The notes beneath the pieces are model-generated. The model was not told the DNA's origin. It made no database searches and worked only from the letters and a program-made list of their open reading frames with translations. The position numbers and the translations under genes were made by a program. Shown piece after piece: positions 55,165 to 63,528 of a DNA stretch of 64,000 nt. The stretch's first letter is position 1, and each line of letters starts with the position of its first letter. This DNA is from Gammaproteobacteria bacterium (GTDB lineage: Bacteria > Pseudomonadota > Gammaproteobacteria > JAURND01). The DNA is taken from the NCBI GenBank assembly GCA_035546635.1, contig DASZWJ010000028.1, positions 282,856 through 346,855 on the forward strand, given 5' to 3'.

Positions 55165-55818
55165 ATGCACTTCAAGGATCGTAGTGAAGCAGGGCAATTG
55201 CTGGCGCAAGCCCTGAAAAAATATCAAGATCAGCCAGTTGTTGTCTATGCCATCCCCCGAGGCGGAGTGGTGACAGCAGTCGAAATCGCTCGTTTATTGC
55301 ATGCCCCCCTTGACCTGATTATTAGCCGTAAAATCGGCCACCCCTATCAGCCGGAATATGCCATCGCGGCAGTAGCTGAAGATGGACATATGTTAGGTTC
55401 AAAAGAAGAGCTACAGGCGGTTGACCCACATTGGCTGGCTGCGGAAGTGGCAAGCCAACGTAGGGAAGCTAAACGTAGAAGGGAGCACTATCTAAAAAAC
55501 CGGCCAGAAATTCCCGTTCAGGGAAAAATTGCTATTTTAGTAGATGATGGCATTGCCACAGGTACCACCATGCGTTTAGGCATTCAGGAATTAAAACATC
55601 GCCAGTGTAAAAAAATTATTGTTGCAGTGCCGGTGGCGCCTAAATCGACAGCTGATTTAATAAAAAAAGAAGCGGGTGAGATAGTGGCGTTGGATATTCC
55701 TCAGGATTTTAGTTACTTGGGCGCAGTAGGTGCTTATTACAGTGACTTTGCTCAAGTCGAAGATGAAGAGGTGATCGCTTTGCTCGATCAATACGCAAAA
55801 GAATCAAGCCAACAATAA
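55165..55818 (+). CDS. Phosphoribosyltransferase-domain protein
   Basis: A 217-residue type I phosphoribosyltransferase. The PRPP motif IAILVDDGIATGTTM lies near residue 130, with VVYAIPRGGVVTAVEIARLL near the start. Proteins of this kind (often listed as YgfG- or Rv0571-like) lack a known base substrate. Here it is followed after 15 bases by an alpha/beta hydrolase gene; fused forms of the two domains exist in other bacteria, which supports a shared function. AAGGA precedes the ATG. Confidence 0.85.
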   Translation: MHFKDRSEAGQLLAQALKKYQDQPVVVYAIPRGGVVTAVEIARLLHAPLDLIISRKIGHPYQPEYAIAAVAEDGHMLGSKEELQAVDPHWLAAEVASQRREAKRRREHYLKNRPEIPVQGKIAILVDDGIATGTTMRLGIQELKHRQCKKIIVAVPVAPKSTADLIKKEAGEIVALDIPQDFSYLGAVGAYYSDFAQVEDEEVIALLDQYAKESSQQ

Positions 55819-55833
55819 TTCTTTGAGGTCACT

Positions 55834-56481
55834 ATGCATATTGAAATTCCAGAAAAATTAATAGAAATTCAGCTGGAGGATGTTATTTTGGAGGGTATGC
55901 TATCTCTGCCCAAAGATGCCAAAGGTTTAGTGGTATTTGCACATGGTAGCGGTAGCAGCCGCTTATCGCCACGCAATAATTATGTGGCTAGTGTATTGCG
56001 AACAGCCGGTCTTGGCACTTTGCTGATCGATTTATTGACCGCAGAAGAAGATGAAGTCTATGCGACACGCTTTGATATTGAACTTTTAACGGAAAGATTA
56101 CTGGCCATTGTGTTATGGCTTAAAACACAAAAGTCAGCGCAATTCTTGCCGATCGGCTTATTCGGAGCAAGCACCGGCGCTGCTGCAGCATTGAAAGTAG
56201 CAGCCAGCCAAGAGGTGAATATTTCGGCAGTTGTATCAAGGGGTGGCCGACCAGATTTGGCATTGGATGAATTACCGCGGGTAATGGCTCCTACACTTTT
56301 AATAGTGGGTGGTAACGATTTTGGTGTCATTGAATTAAATCAGCAGGCTTATTCAGCGTTATCTGGAGTCAGGAAAATGGAGATAGTGCCAGGAGCAACC
56401 CATCTGTTCGAGGAACCTGGAACTTTGGAAAAAGTTTCAGAGTTAACGGCAGCCTGGTTTCTTAAGTATTTTTCTGAGTAA
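55834..56481 (+). CDS. Dienelactone hydrolase-like alpha/beta hydrolase
   Basis: A 215-residue alpha/beta hydrolase. VVFAHGSGSSRLSPRNNYVA is the oxyanion region; the nucleophile elbow is IGLFGASTGAAAA with serine about 109; the acid is in VGGNDFGVIELN; and the histidine in PGATHLFEEPG. It follows the phosphoribosyltransferase gene as a probable two-gene operon. Natural substrate unknown. Confidence 0.85.
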   Translation: MHIEIPEKLIEIQLEDVILEGMLSLPKDAKGLVVFAHGSGSSRLSPRNNYVASVLRTAGLGTLLIDLLTAEEDEVYATRFDIELLTERLLAIVLWLKTQKSAQFLPIGLFGASTGAAAALKVAASQEVNISAVVSRGGRPDLALDELPRVMAPTLLIVGGNDFGVIELNQQAYSALSGVRKMEIVPGATHLFEEPGTLEKVSELTAAWFLKYFSE

Positions 56482-56505
56482 TCAAAGCTATAAAAATAGT
56501 TTTTA

Positions 56506-57804
56506 TTAATCCGTAAATTCAAACGGCAAAAGTTTTTTACTTGCTTCAAATTTGGCAAATAATTCCTGTTCATCACTTGCGCCCAAATGTATTAACCCAT
56601 AACGATAACTTTTGCCGTCCTGCATAATGGCATCTAAATACTGTCCTTTTTGTAAATGCATTTCAAAACGTCCCTCTGGAAAGGTGTGATGAAAAGTAAA
56701 AAAATCTTGCTCGGTGGGTACTTTGGCGGCTAGTTTATTATTAAAGCGGCGTAATACAAAGCTTGCTGCAATATTAAATTTTCCTTGGCGGTGTTTTATC
56801 TCGGGTCTTTGTCCTAGCGCTAATTCCACTAATGCTTGATAGCTATTATAACCATCTACTTTTTCATACAAATCGGCAAACTGAGAGCAAATGCGAGGAT
56901 TCACTTCGATAATGTGTTGCGTGCCATCTTCAGGGTTGTACATGAATTCGATGTTAAAAAATGTATTATCCAAATCGATTCCCAAGATAAAGCGTTTTGC
57001 TATCTCCATCATGGATTGTTGTGCAGATTGCGGCAATTGTGAAGGATAGACAAAACGTTCAAAACTATAAGTGCCTGGATACATAATAGAATCTATAATG
57101 CCCATGATAATCACTTGCTTGTTATAGACAAACCCTTCCAAGGTAACCTGCCATCCGGTTAATAGATTTTCTGCTATCAGATAATTCCCGCTTAAATCAA
57201 AATCAGAATAATTGCGTAAAAACCAGTTGAGTTGCTGCAAAAATAAATCCGGTGGTAATAATTGCGTTATGTTTTTTTCAAGCTGTGTTTTATCAAGAAT
57301 TTTTTCTGCCATGATAGAAAAATACGATTTGACGGGTTTTATGAAAGCAGGGAAGGGTAGATTAAATGTTGATTGGGAAAATTTCTGTGGATCTATCAAC
57401 TGAAAATCAGGGGTGGCTTCAGGTACGATGTGCTTTTGAGCGATGCGGCTATAATATTTATGTTGACAGGTCAGTACACTTTGTGGGGTGGGTCCGGGTA
57501 ATCCAAGGCGGTGGGCAAGGATGCTGGCGTAGATGCTGCCAGGATAATCATCCGTGCTAAATAAACCATCGATGGCATTTTTTTTACAGAAATCTAATAG
57601 GTGATTGAGATCATCAGCGGGTACAAATGCTTGTGGCATATTGGTAAGGCATTTGCACAATATGCGATCCAAAATGCTGTCGTCATAATTTTGGAAGTGG
57701 ATATTGTAGTGCTGTTGAAAAGTGTCAGTTTGCAGCTCGCGGCGATCACGACAAGTAGTGCAGACGACTAAAACATTTTTTTTGGGTTTTTTATGTCGTT
57801 CCAT
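56506..57804 (-). CDS. ATP-grasp domain protein of unknown substrate
   Basis: A 432-residue protein. NVLVVCTTCRDRR begins a nucleotide-fold N-terminal domain, IDGLFSTDDYPGSIYASILA and GLPGPTPQSVLTCQHKYYSR fit the pre-ATP-grasp region, and the ATP-grasp core spans about 130-330, with FNIEFMYNPEDGTQHIIEVNPRICSQ as the metal and phosphate site. Such ligases form amide or thioester bonds through acyl phosphates. No partner biosynthetic cluster is seen, and I cannot name the product. Confidence 0.75.
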   Translation of the reverse strand: MERHKKPKKNVLVVCTTCRDRRELQTDTFQQHYNIHFQNYDDSILDRILCKCLTNMPQAFVPADDLNHLLDFCKKNAIDGLFSTDDYPGSIYASILAHRLGLPGPTPQSVLTCQHKYYSRIAQKHIVPEATPDFQLIDPQKFSQSTFNLPFPAFIKPVKSYFSIMAEKILDKTQLEKNITQLLPPDLFLQQLNWFLRNYSDFDLSGNYLIAENLLTGWQVTLEGFVYNKQVIIMGIIDSIMYPGTYSFERFVYPSQLPQSAQQSMMEIAKRFILGIDLDNTFFNIEFMYNPEDGTQHIIEVNPRICSQFADLYEKVDGYNSYQALVELALGQRPEIKHRQGKFNIAASFVLRRFNNKLAAKVPTEQDFFTFHHTFPEGRFEMHLQKGQYLDAIMQDGKSYRYGLIHLGASDEQELFAKFEASKKLLPFEFTD

Positions 57805-57843
57805 GACATGTATTTTCCAGTATTAGATGTTGTTTACTAAAAA

Positions 57844-58491
57844 CTAATCGTTTTTAGTGTAATATTGTACACCAATTTTAATACGTTGACGTCCATTTTG
57901 CATACGCCAGCGATTGGTATCTCGTAATGAATAGACACAACCACAATATTCTTGCTGATAAAATTCCTCACGCTTAGATATCTCTATCATGCGTTGTGAG
58001 CCGCCATCTTTACGCCAATTAAAAGTCCAGTATATCATGTCTGGATAGTGGGCTGCTGCACGTTCTCCGCAGCCATTAATTTGTTCCATGTTTTTCCAGC
58101 GGGAAATGCCTAAGGAACTGGTAAAAACCTGAAAACCATGTTCAAAAGCATAAAGCGCAGTACGTTCAAAGCGCATATCAAAACACATGGTACAGCGGAT
58201 TCCCCGTTCAGGTTCATTTTCCATGCCTTTGGCGCGTTCGAACCAAGCATCGCGGTCGTAATCACCATCTACAAAGTCAATGCCATGTTTTTTTGCAAAA
58301 CGGATATTCTCATTTTTGCGAATTTCATATTCTTTTAATGGGTGAATGTTGGGATTGTAGAAAAAAATGGTGTAGTGAATGCCGCTTTCCAGCAGGCGTT
58401 CCATGACTTCGCCGGAGCAGGGGGCGCAGCAGGAGTGTAACAATAGTTTTGAGGCATTTTCAGGTAATTGTAATTGTGGGAGTTGGGGCAT
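57844..58491 (-). CDS. queH: Epoxyqueuosine reductase QueH
   Basis: Last step of queuosine synthesis in tRNA: reduces epoxyqueuosine to queuosine. 215 residues. The adjacent-cysteine motif HSCCAPCSG lies near residue 20, the second CxxC-type site appears as [16 protein letters not shown] near 97, and YCGCVYSL closes the protein. These are diagnostic of QueH (former DUF208), the non-homologous replacement of QueG. Confidence 0.92.
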   Translation of the reverse strand: MPQLPQLQLPENASKLLLHSCCAPCSGEVMERLLESGIHYTIFFYNPNIHPLKEYEIRKNENIRFAKKHGIDFVDGDYDRDAWFERAKGMENEPERGIRCTMCFDMRFERTALYAFEHGFQVFTSSLGISRWKNMEQINGCGERAAAHYPDMIYWTFNWRKDGGSQRMIEISKREEFYQQEYCGCVYSLRDTNRWRMQNGRQRIKIGVQYYTKND

Positions 58492-58543
58492 ATTTCTCTC
58501 GTCCTACTGTTGAGTATTATAGCTGCGTTGTCCAGCTGTCGTT

Positions 58544-58564
58544 ATCCTGGGCTTCGCTCAGGAT
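58544..58564. repeat. Short copy of the CCTGAGCGAAGCC palindrome
   Basis: ATCCTGGGCTTCGCTCAGGA plus T forms a hairpin with 9-bp arms less one mismatch. On the plus strand it is followed by a T6 run. The TGA stop of the minus-strand membrane-protein gene (58558-58560) lies inside it. Confidence 0.75.
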
Positions 58565-58932
58565 TTTTTCTGTCTGAGAATATAAGCTAAGAATAATAAC
58601 AGAATAAATACCGGCATGATAATTGGGAATAATATGGGAAATAGTACTATAGCCAAAACTACCCAGACAAAAGCAAAAGAACTAATTAAAAATACTAAAA
58701 TCCCAGGAATAACAAAGAATAACAGCACAGCAATCGTGAATATAGCGATGGTCAGTATGATTAATCCCCATGCGCCAGTGCTGATAACTACAGCAATCCC
58801 CAGTAAAGGAAAAAATATGTAAGAACCAATGACTGATAGTAAAATCAGCACAATGGCGATACATAGCGCTTTGCCAATACCAGACATTTTTTGGGGCTGC
58901 TGAATTGGTGTTGGATTCTGATTTTCAGACAT
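58558..58932 (-). CDS. Small membrane protein of unknown function
   Basis: A 124-residue protein with a polar N-terminus (SENQNPTPIQQPQ) and about four hydrophobic helices, ending in a basic AYILRQKKS. I recognise no family. Its stop codon is provided by the palindromic repeat, so the original C-terminus may have been longer. It follows a small lipoprotein gene with 20 bases between and may be co-transcribed with it. Confidence 0.6.
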   Translation of the reverse strand: MSENQNPTPIQQPQKMSGIGKALCIAIVLILLSVIGSYIFFPLLGIAVVISTGAWGLIILTIAIFTIAVLLFFVIPGILVFLISSFAFVWVVLAIVLFPILFPIIMPVFILLLFLAYILRQKKS

Positions 58933-58952
58933 TTTCTTATCCTCCAGTCAGT

Positions 58953-59321
58953 TTATTGAGATTCTGGTGGATGCGTTTGAATATATCGTTCCGCACCAAT
59001 CGCTCTACGCAACGGAGCAGCCACCGCTCTATGCACTGCTGCGGCTTCCCCAACTGTATTATTTTTTTGTTGTTCCGGCACCACTATGACTTTAGGTGCT
59101 TCTTTAGAAGTAGAATGGGCTGGAGTTGTCGAGGTAGGCTTCTCAGCTGGCGCGCTGCTGCTGGCAGGCGGTGTTGGCGTTGCAGATGCCGACGGCGCAG
59201 GCGCAGTTGTGCTGGCTTCAGGCGGCGTTGGGGTGGTTTGTGTTTCTGCTTGTTTTTGGCAACCACTTACTCCAATGCTTAATAATAGCGCTATAAAAAT
59301 AGCATTTAATGTTTTTAACAT
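58953..59321 (-). CDS. Small proline/alanine/serine-rich lipoprotein
   Basis: A 122-residue protein with a type II signal peptide: MLKTLNAIFIALLLSIGVSG then cysteine 21 (lipobox VSGC). The tail is low in complexity (Thr, Pro, Ala, Ser, residues 27-75), then KVIVVPEQQKNN and a short region AAPLRRAIGAERYIQTHPP. Likely anchored in a membrane with an extended linker. No family recognised. Confidence 0.65.
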   Translation of the reverse strand: MLKTLNAIFIALLLSIGVSGCQKQAETQTTPTPPEASTTAPAPSASATPTPPASSSAPAEKPTSTTPAHSTSKEAPKVIVVPEQQKNNTVGEAAAVHRAVAAPLRRAIGAERYIQTHPPESQ

Positions 59322-59438
59322 AACAATACCTACATTAATTATATATTATAAATATAGGATAAATATTTGAAAAAGCCAATAATTTAGGAAGCTTTTCATT
59401 CTGCGCCTATTTAAGAGGGGTAGGGTAAGTAAGGTGGA

Positions 59439-59918
59439 TTAGGAGTAGGGATAGGGGGCATAAGGCGCAGGTAATAGCGTGAATCCGCAAATATCAATAG
59501 ACTCAGTGCAGGTGCAGTCTTCCTCAGTTCTATCTGGATACCTTTCTGACTGGGAGGCATTGCAGTACCATTTACCGTTATTTATCACAGTGCTAATATC
59601 GATCACTTGATGATCGTCGGGATGCAAAACGAGATAGCCTTCGGGGGTGTCATAGACACAATCTACCCTATAGTTGTTAGCCATCACGGAATCAAATTTG
59701 GCATCGCTTAAATCAACCATGGGCACATGATGCGAATGCCAGCCAGGCATTTGAGGGCTGAAATAAGTAGCATAGTCGGTGGAATCAGGATTGCTGGAGA
59801 CAATGGTTTCCACCAGGGGGCAGATTTCAGCCTGTGCAGGGTTGGCTATTGAAGTAGCTGCCAAACAGCCCAGTAGGGTAATGAGGATGGATTTTAGAAG
59901 GTGCAATTTGGTTTTCAT
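59439..59918 (-). CDS. Secreted cysteine-rich hypothetical protein
   Basis: About 159 residues with a signal peptide (cut probably after NPAQA) and at least six cysteines in the mature part (ICPLV, VDCVYD, WYCNA, DCTCTES, DICGF), suggesting disulfides in the periplasm or outside the cell. It resembles small secreted DUF3757-type proteins of intracellular gammaproteobacteria, without certainty. GCAGGGAT lies just before ATG 59918. Confidence 0.6.
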   Translation of the reverse strand: MKTKLHLLKSILITLLGCLAATSIANPAQAEICPLVETIVSSNPDSTDYATYFSPQMPGWHSHHVPMVDLSDAKFDSVMANNYRVDCVYDTPEGYLVLHPDDHQVIDISTVINNGKWYCNASQSERYPDRTEEDCTCTESIDICGFTLLPAPYAPYPYS

Positions 59919-60042
59919 ATCCCTGCCTACCAAAATGTTAATGAATTAGCCAGTTCGTCCAGATTCCAATCTGGGTATAAATGGTTTAATAGTTATTATA
60001 GTACATTTTCTCTCTAGTTATGTTTCATTAAAGATTGGATGT

Positions 60043-60197
60043 AATTAGTTGCCGGCGCGAAATTCAAAAGTAGTGCGTCGTCCCTGCAGGAAGCAGGGAT
60101 CCACGCCGCAGGAAAGCGAAACTTTAACTTCTTTGTTAACTGGATCCCTGCTTCCTACCGGACGCACTGCTATTGAATTTTGCGCCAGTCACTAATT
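60043..60197. repeat. Long inverted repeat flanking the T6SS module
   Basis: The left arm (60043-60103) includes GGCGCGAAATTCAAAAGTAG and AGGAAGCAGGGATCCA; the right arm (60141-60197) is its complement with several mismatches and small gaps. A single relative lies at 36450-36520. It occupies the 405-base gap before the immunity-like genes, where no coding frame was seen. Confidence 0.85.
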
Positions 60198-60338
60198 ATT
60201 GCCAATAAATTGTATGGCATTATGGTTGCATTTTGGCTGTAATCATGGTTTTTTGTAAGATGAGTATTTGCCGAAGGCTTTAACTTATCAATTGGCCTTG
60301 GCCGCATAGTTGACAAAATTCCAGCATTTTTGTGTGGT

Positions 60339-60947
60339 TTAGGGTATATTTTCGGTAAAAGATTCTAATGTAATGGAAAATTTTCTATTTTTTGGATTAT
60401 AGGTATAGCAATTATAACCGTATTTATCGTTTTCAGAATTTGTGTTTGAAATGCAAAATGAGTCAAATTGATTAAACGTAGTGGTGTGATGCCAATGAAA
60501 TCCCATAACTCCAGTAGTAACCTGATGTATCAATTGCATATATTTCGAAGATTTACATTCGATGATAGGATCATTACTGAAGTTGGCTTCTTGATTAGCA
60601 TATATTAATTTGGTAATTTGTGATGAAGAAAATTTGTAGACTCTATTGATATGTTTATTTCCAAGAGCTAAAAGATATATTGAATGACCATCTTTATTTA
60701 TTGTGCAAATTAGATACTCGTTGCTATTAAAGTTTGTAAAATTTCCTTGACAATAGCTATATATTTTATAAGAACTATATTTTTTATCATAATATTTTAA
60801 TATATCTGGCTCTAAATATTTTCGTGCGATAGCATTATTTTTTTCCAGAGCATTTAGCAAATTGTTCCAGCTTGAAGGATCATTTGCAAATACAGTAGGT
60901 ACAAATATAAATAAGAAAAAAAAACCATGTAGAATTATTTTTTTCAC
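60339..60947 (-). CDS. Candidate periplasmic immunity protein, paralogue 3 of array
   Basis: A 202-residue protein with a signal peptide (MKKIILHGFFFLFIFVPTVFA). It shares with the next two genes the pattern YKIYSYCQGNF, a PIIEC site, an FDSFC site and a GYNCYTYN site near the C-terminus, giving four conserved cysteines. Overall identity is low. Placement behind a VgrG, PAAR and a peptidoglycan-peptidase gene suggests protection of the periplasm against a secreted toxin; this is inferred. No named family recognised. Confidence 0.6.
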   Translation of the reverse strand: MKKIILHGFFFLFIFVPTVFANDPSSWNNLLNALEKNNAIARKYLEPDILKYYDKKYSSYKIYSYCQGNFTNFNSNEYLICTINKDGHSIYLLALGNKHINRVYKFSSSQITKLIYANQEANFSNDPIIECKSSKYMQLIHQVTTGVMGFHWHHTTTFNQFDSFCISNTNSENDKYGYNCYTYNPKNRKFSITLESFTENIP

Positions 60948-60964
60948 TAAAGTATTCCAAGTAT

Positions 60965-61576
60965 TTAGCTGATAGCGTTTATTAGATTATTGATGACAAA
61001 TTTACCTGCAATTGCTTTGTAACAAGCATAAAACCTATTATACGGATAAGTATAATATCCAAACCCAGCGCAAATGGAATAATCTTGCATTTTTAGGGCA
61101 TGTTTATTCCCAAAACATAATACTTCTGGTTTGTTTTGATAATTGGGTGGATTTTTAAAATCTAGTTTGTATGTGGCATCAAGTAGATCAATTATTTTGA
61201 ATTTGCCGTTATGAGATAACAGAATGACATATCTAACCTCACCTGTTTGGGGGTTAACAATGCTGAGTCCATAATCTAATTCTCGAATATTTCTATTTAA
61301 AAAATTTCCTGTACATGATGAATAAATTTTATATTGTTTATGATATTGGGAGTAACTTATTAAAGCTTGGCTATTTATATTGTTATAAGCAACGATATTA
61401 TTTTGGTTTAGATCAGATAAGAAGTTGGGAATTTTGTCATTTTGTATTGAGTTAATGCGTGAAAAGCTACTGCTGACATCCCCGTAATATATATTGGGTG
61501 AATAGTTGTAGCTGTTGTCCGCAACTATCCCTAGGCTATATAAAAGGAATAATATTGCTATTGATAATCGGTTCAT
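60965..61576 (-). CDS. Candidate periplasmic immunity protein, paralogue 2 of array
   Basis: A 203-residue protein with a signal peptide (about residues 1-19). The conserved sites are YKIYSSCTGNF, PEVLCFGNKHAL, YSICAGFGYY and FYACYKAI. It is longer before the first cysteine than its neighbours. It lies 17 bases upstream of paralogue 3 and 97 bases downstream of paralogue 1, all on the minus strand. Confidence 0.6.
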   Translation of the reverse strand: MNRLSIAILFLLYSLGIVADNSYNYSPNIYYGDVSSSFSRINSIQNDKIPNFLSDLNQNNIVAYNNINSQALISYSQYHKQYKIYSSCTGNFLNRNIRELDYGLSIVNPQTGEVRYVILLSHNGKFKIIDLLDATYKLDFKNPPNYQNKPEVLCFGNKHALKMQDYSICAGFGYYTYPYNRFYACYKAIAGKFVINNLINAIS

Positions 61577-61673
61577 AATCTTATGTTGATTTCATTTGAG
61601 GTTGGTTTTTTACATTTTAGTGTTTTGGGTATTTGTTGTGTGGCTGATTCCTTTGGTTATGTCAGAGTAATGA

Positions 61674-62261
61674 CTAATGGGTTAACCAACCGCCCAATGC
61701 AACAATACTATTTCTACTTAAGCTATAGGCATAGCACAAATAATCGTAGAAATCACTTCCAGCGCAAACAGTGTCGAATTTATTAATAGGGTGCAGGCTC
61801 TCATCTCTTATTACGTCTGTGGTGCTATCAATGTCTTTAATTTCTTTTTTCAATGCATTTTTAGTGAAACAAAGTAAATCGGGTATTTCCTCAATCCAGT
61901 TTGTTGTGTTTTCATTTTCTAATGTGTAACTAGATAATTCTATTGTTTTATAATATTCCATCGGATTAAGGAGTAAAACATATTTCATTTCTTTGGTTTT
62001 AGTATTGATAATCTGAATAGCAAATTCATCATGGTTTTTGTGAGTAAACCCTATTCGGCAGTAGTTGAAAATTTTAAAGTATTTGTATTCATGATTTAAT
62101 AATTTCAAATATCTTTTGTCTACTGTTTTTCTAAAAATTCTGTTTTTTGTTGCAATTCTTTTATCAAAATTATGTTGATCTTCAGGATTAACGTTTAGCC
62201 CATAGCATGTCTTGGAAGTAAGGATAAAAATTAACAAAAGTAAAATTAGAATTTTTTTCAT
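61674..62261 (-). CDS. Candidate periplasmic immunity protein, paralogue 1 of array
   Basis: A 195-residue protein with a signal peptide (MKKILILLLLIFILTSKTCYG). Conserved sites are FKIFNYCRIGF, PDLLCFTKNALKK, FDTVCAGSDFY and YLCYAYSL. It is the copy nearest the effector gene, 97 bases after it. Effector and immunity genes are normally adjacent in type VI loci, so this is the prime cognate immunity candidate. Confidence 0.62.
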   Translation of the reverse strand: MKKILILLLLIFILTSKTCYGLNVNPEDQHNFDKRIATKNRIFRKTVDKRYLKLLNHEYKYFKIFNYCRIGFTHKNHDEFAIQIINTKTKEMKYVLLLNPMEYYKTIELSSYTLENENTTNWIEEIPDLLCFTKNALKKEIKDIDSTTDVIRDESLHPINKFDTVCAGSDFYDYLCYAYSLSRNSIVALGGWLTH

Positions 62262-62358
62262 AATTTATCTTTTTTAATGCATAAGTATCTCATATTTTGT
62301 ATAACTCCGCGCGCCCATTTTGGAGCAGGATTTAATTATAGGACGAACAGCTATAAAT

Positions 62359-62967
62359 TTATTTATTTTTTATGTCGGAGGCAGGCTGTGCTATCTCGAA
62401 ATGATAGGCTGGATCACCCGAATTTTTTGGGTCAAGAACTTTAGTTACTCGGGAATCATGATGAGCAATGTATAAAAATTTTTTTGGGTTTGATATTGAA
62501 GATGGTGCTACATCAAAGACGTTATACACACTCGGTGTTTGTCCGATATGTCTGGAAATAAACTTGCCATTTTTTGCTAATTCATTAATCTTATTCTCCA
62601 TAGCCTGTCGTATTTGTGCGGGTGTCTTTCCACTTTCTTTCTCATCTAAATACACCTGTTGAACTTGTTGTCCTGCAAGCTTATATTTTATTTTTTTGCC
62701 ATTTGACATATTGCGATACATTGCATCTGCCTGTCCCTTAGAACTTCGAATAACGCTGCTGATTGTGGCGCTTGAAAGACAGGCTTTAGATAAAATTTCT
62801 TTCAATATTTGCAAGGAATAAGCTGTAACATTAGGAATATCTTCTTTTTTTGTAAAATATATAGTCACTTCATCCGGTGTTGGACATTTGGCAAAAATTT
62901 CTATTCCTTTTTTATCACTAATTGGAGTCATTTTGCCTTTATGAGTTTGTGATGATTGTTGGGTCAT
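62359..62967 (-). CDS. Putative T6SS peptidoglycan-peptidase effector (M15-like)
   Basis: A 202-residue protein without a signal peptide, as expected for a cargo carried by VgrG/PAAR. The central SSATISSVIRSSKGQADAMYRN block (about 65-87) and the pair SRH (H140) with NVFDVAPSSI (D152), plus AYHFEI (H189), match the zinc-site layout of M15-like D-Ala-D-Ala or endopeptidases found beside VgrG genes. The His-Asp spacing is wider than in VanX. It would cut murein peptides of a rival. AAGGAAA precedes the ATG, 9 bases after the PAAR gene. Confidence 0.7.
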   Translation of the reverse strand: MTQQSSQTHKGKMTPISDKKGIEIFAKCPTPDEVTIYFTKKEDIPNVTAYSLQILKEILSKACLSSATISSVIRSSKGQADAMYRNMSNGKKIKYKLAGQQVQQVYLDEKESGKTPAQIRQAMENKINELAKNGKFISRHIGQTPSVYNVFDVAPSSISNPKKFLYIAHHDSRVTKVLDPKNSGDPAYHFEIAQPASDIKNK

Positions 62968-62976
62968 ATAATTTCC

Positions 62977-63507
62977 TTAATATTTAACGATCTCGATAGT
63001 GATTTCATCGGCATTATCGCTGCTCACAATTGTAGTGCGTCCTTTGTTATCAGTATTACCTTGGAAAACTCCTTGTGGAGTTGTTATGCGATATAACACG
63101 TTGGATAGCGGCTCCCCAGTCTTATCATGATAAATTATAAAATGTTGGTTATAGGTTTCTTTTGGCTCACATGTAAATTTTACATTTTTCCCAATAGAAA
63201 CATTAGATCCAATAAATACAAATGGTTTTCCTTCATCTATTTGAATGGTTGTGGCGCTACTGTTGATAATGCCTCCCTCCGAAGTTTGATCTTCCAATAA
63301 CGCTATTCGCTTGCCATTTACCATCACGCAAGCATTACCTTCAAGGATAGTGCTTTGGGTAGAATCAGCAAAAATTACGGGATCATCGCTACAGGCTACG
63401 GGTTGGCCTTCGAATGTAACCGTAGGATTGCTAGTCCTCATTATGTATCCATTGCCATGAGAATTGTTATTGACTAGATCGTTTTGGCGTGCGGGAAATT
63501 TAGCCAT
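62977..63507 (-). CDS. PAAR-like spike-tip protein with transthyretin-like C-terminal tail
   Basis: A 176-residue protein. Residues 1-105 fit the PAAR/DUF4150-like tip (PARQNDLVNNNSHGNG, VNGKRIALLEDQTSEGG), which caps the VgrG trimer. Residues about 118-176 (YHDKTGEPLSNVLYRITTPQGVFQGNTDNKGRT) form a transthyretin-like beta domain that links cargo to the spike in other T6SS tips. AGGAAA precedes the ATG. It sits between vgrG (21 bases) and the effector gene (9 bases), a tight operon. Confidence 0.8.
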   Translation of the reverse strand: MAKFPARQNDLVNNNSHGNGYIMRTSNPTVTFEGQPVACSDDPVIFADSTQSTILEGNACVMVNGKRIALLEDQTSEGGIINSSATTIQIDEGKPFVFIGSNVSIGKNVKFTCEPKETYNQHFIIYHDKTGEPLSNVLYRITTPQGVFQGNTDNKGRTTIVSSDNADEITIEIVKY

Positions 63508-63528
63508 AAATTTTTCCTGTTCATGTGG

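Noticed and set aside
58544..58570. Rho-independent terminator for the minus-strand membrane-protein gene
   Set aside because: The T-run follows the hairpin on the plus strand only; in the direction of the gene no U-run follows.
58905..59282. Plus-strand frame rich in Arg/Cys/Trp across the lipoprotein gene
   Set aside because: Produced by antisense reading of the Pro/Ala/Ser-rich tail; the minus-strand gene has a clear lipobox.
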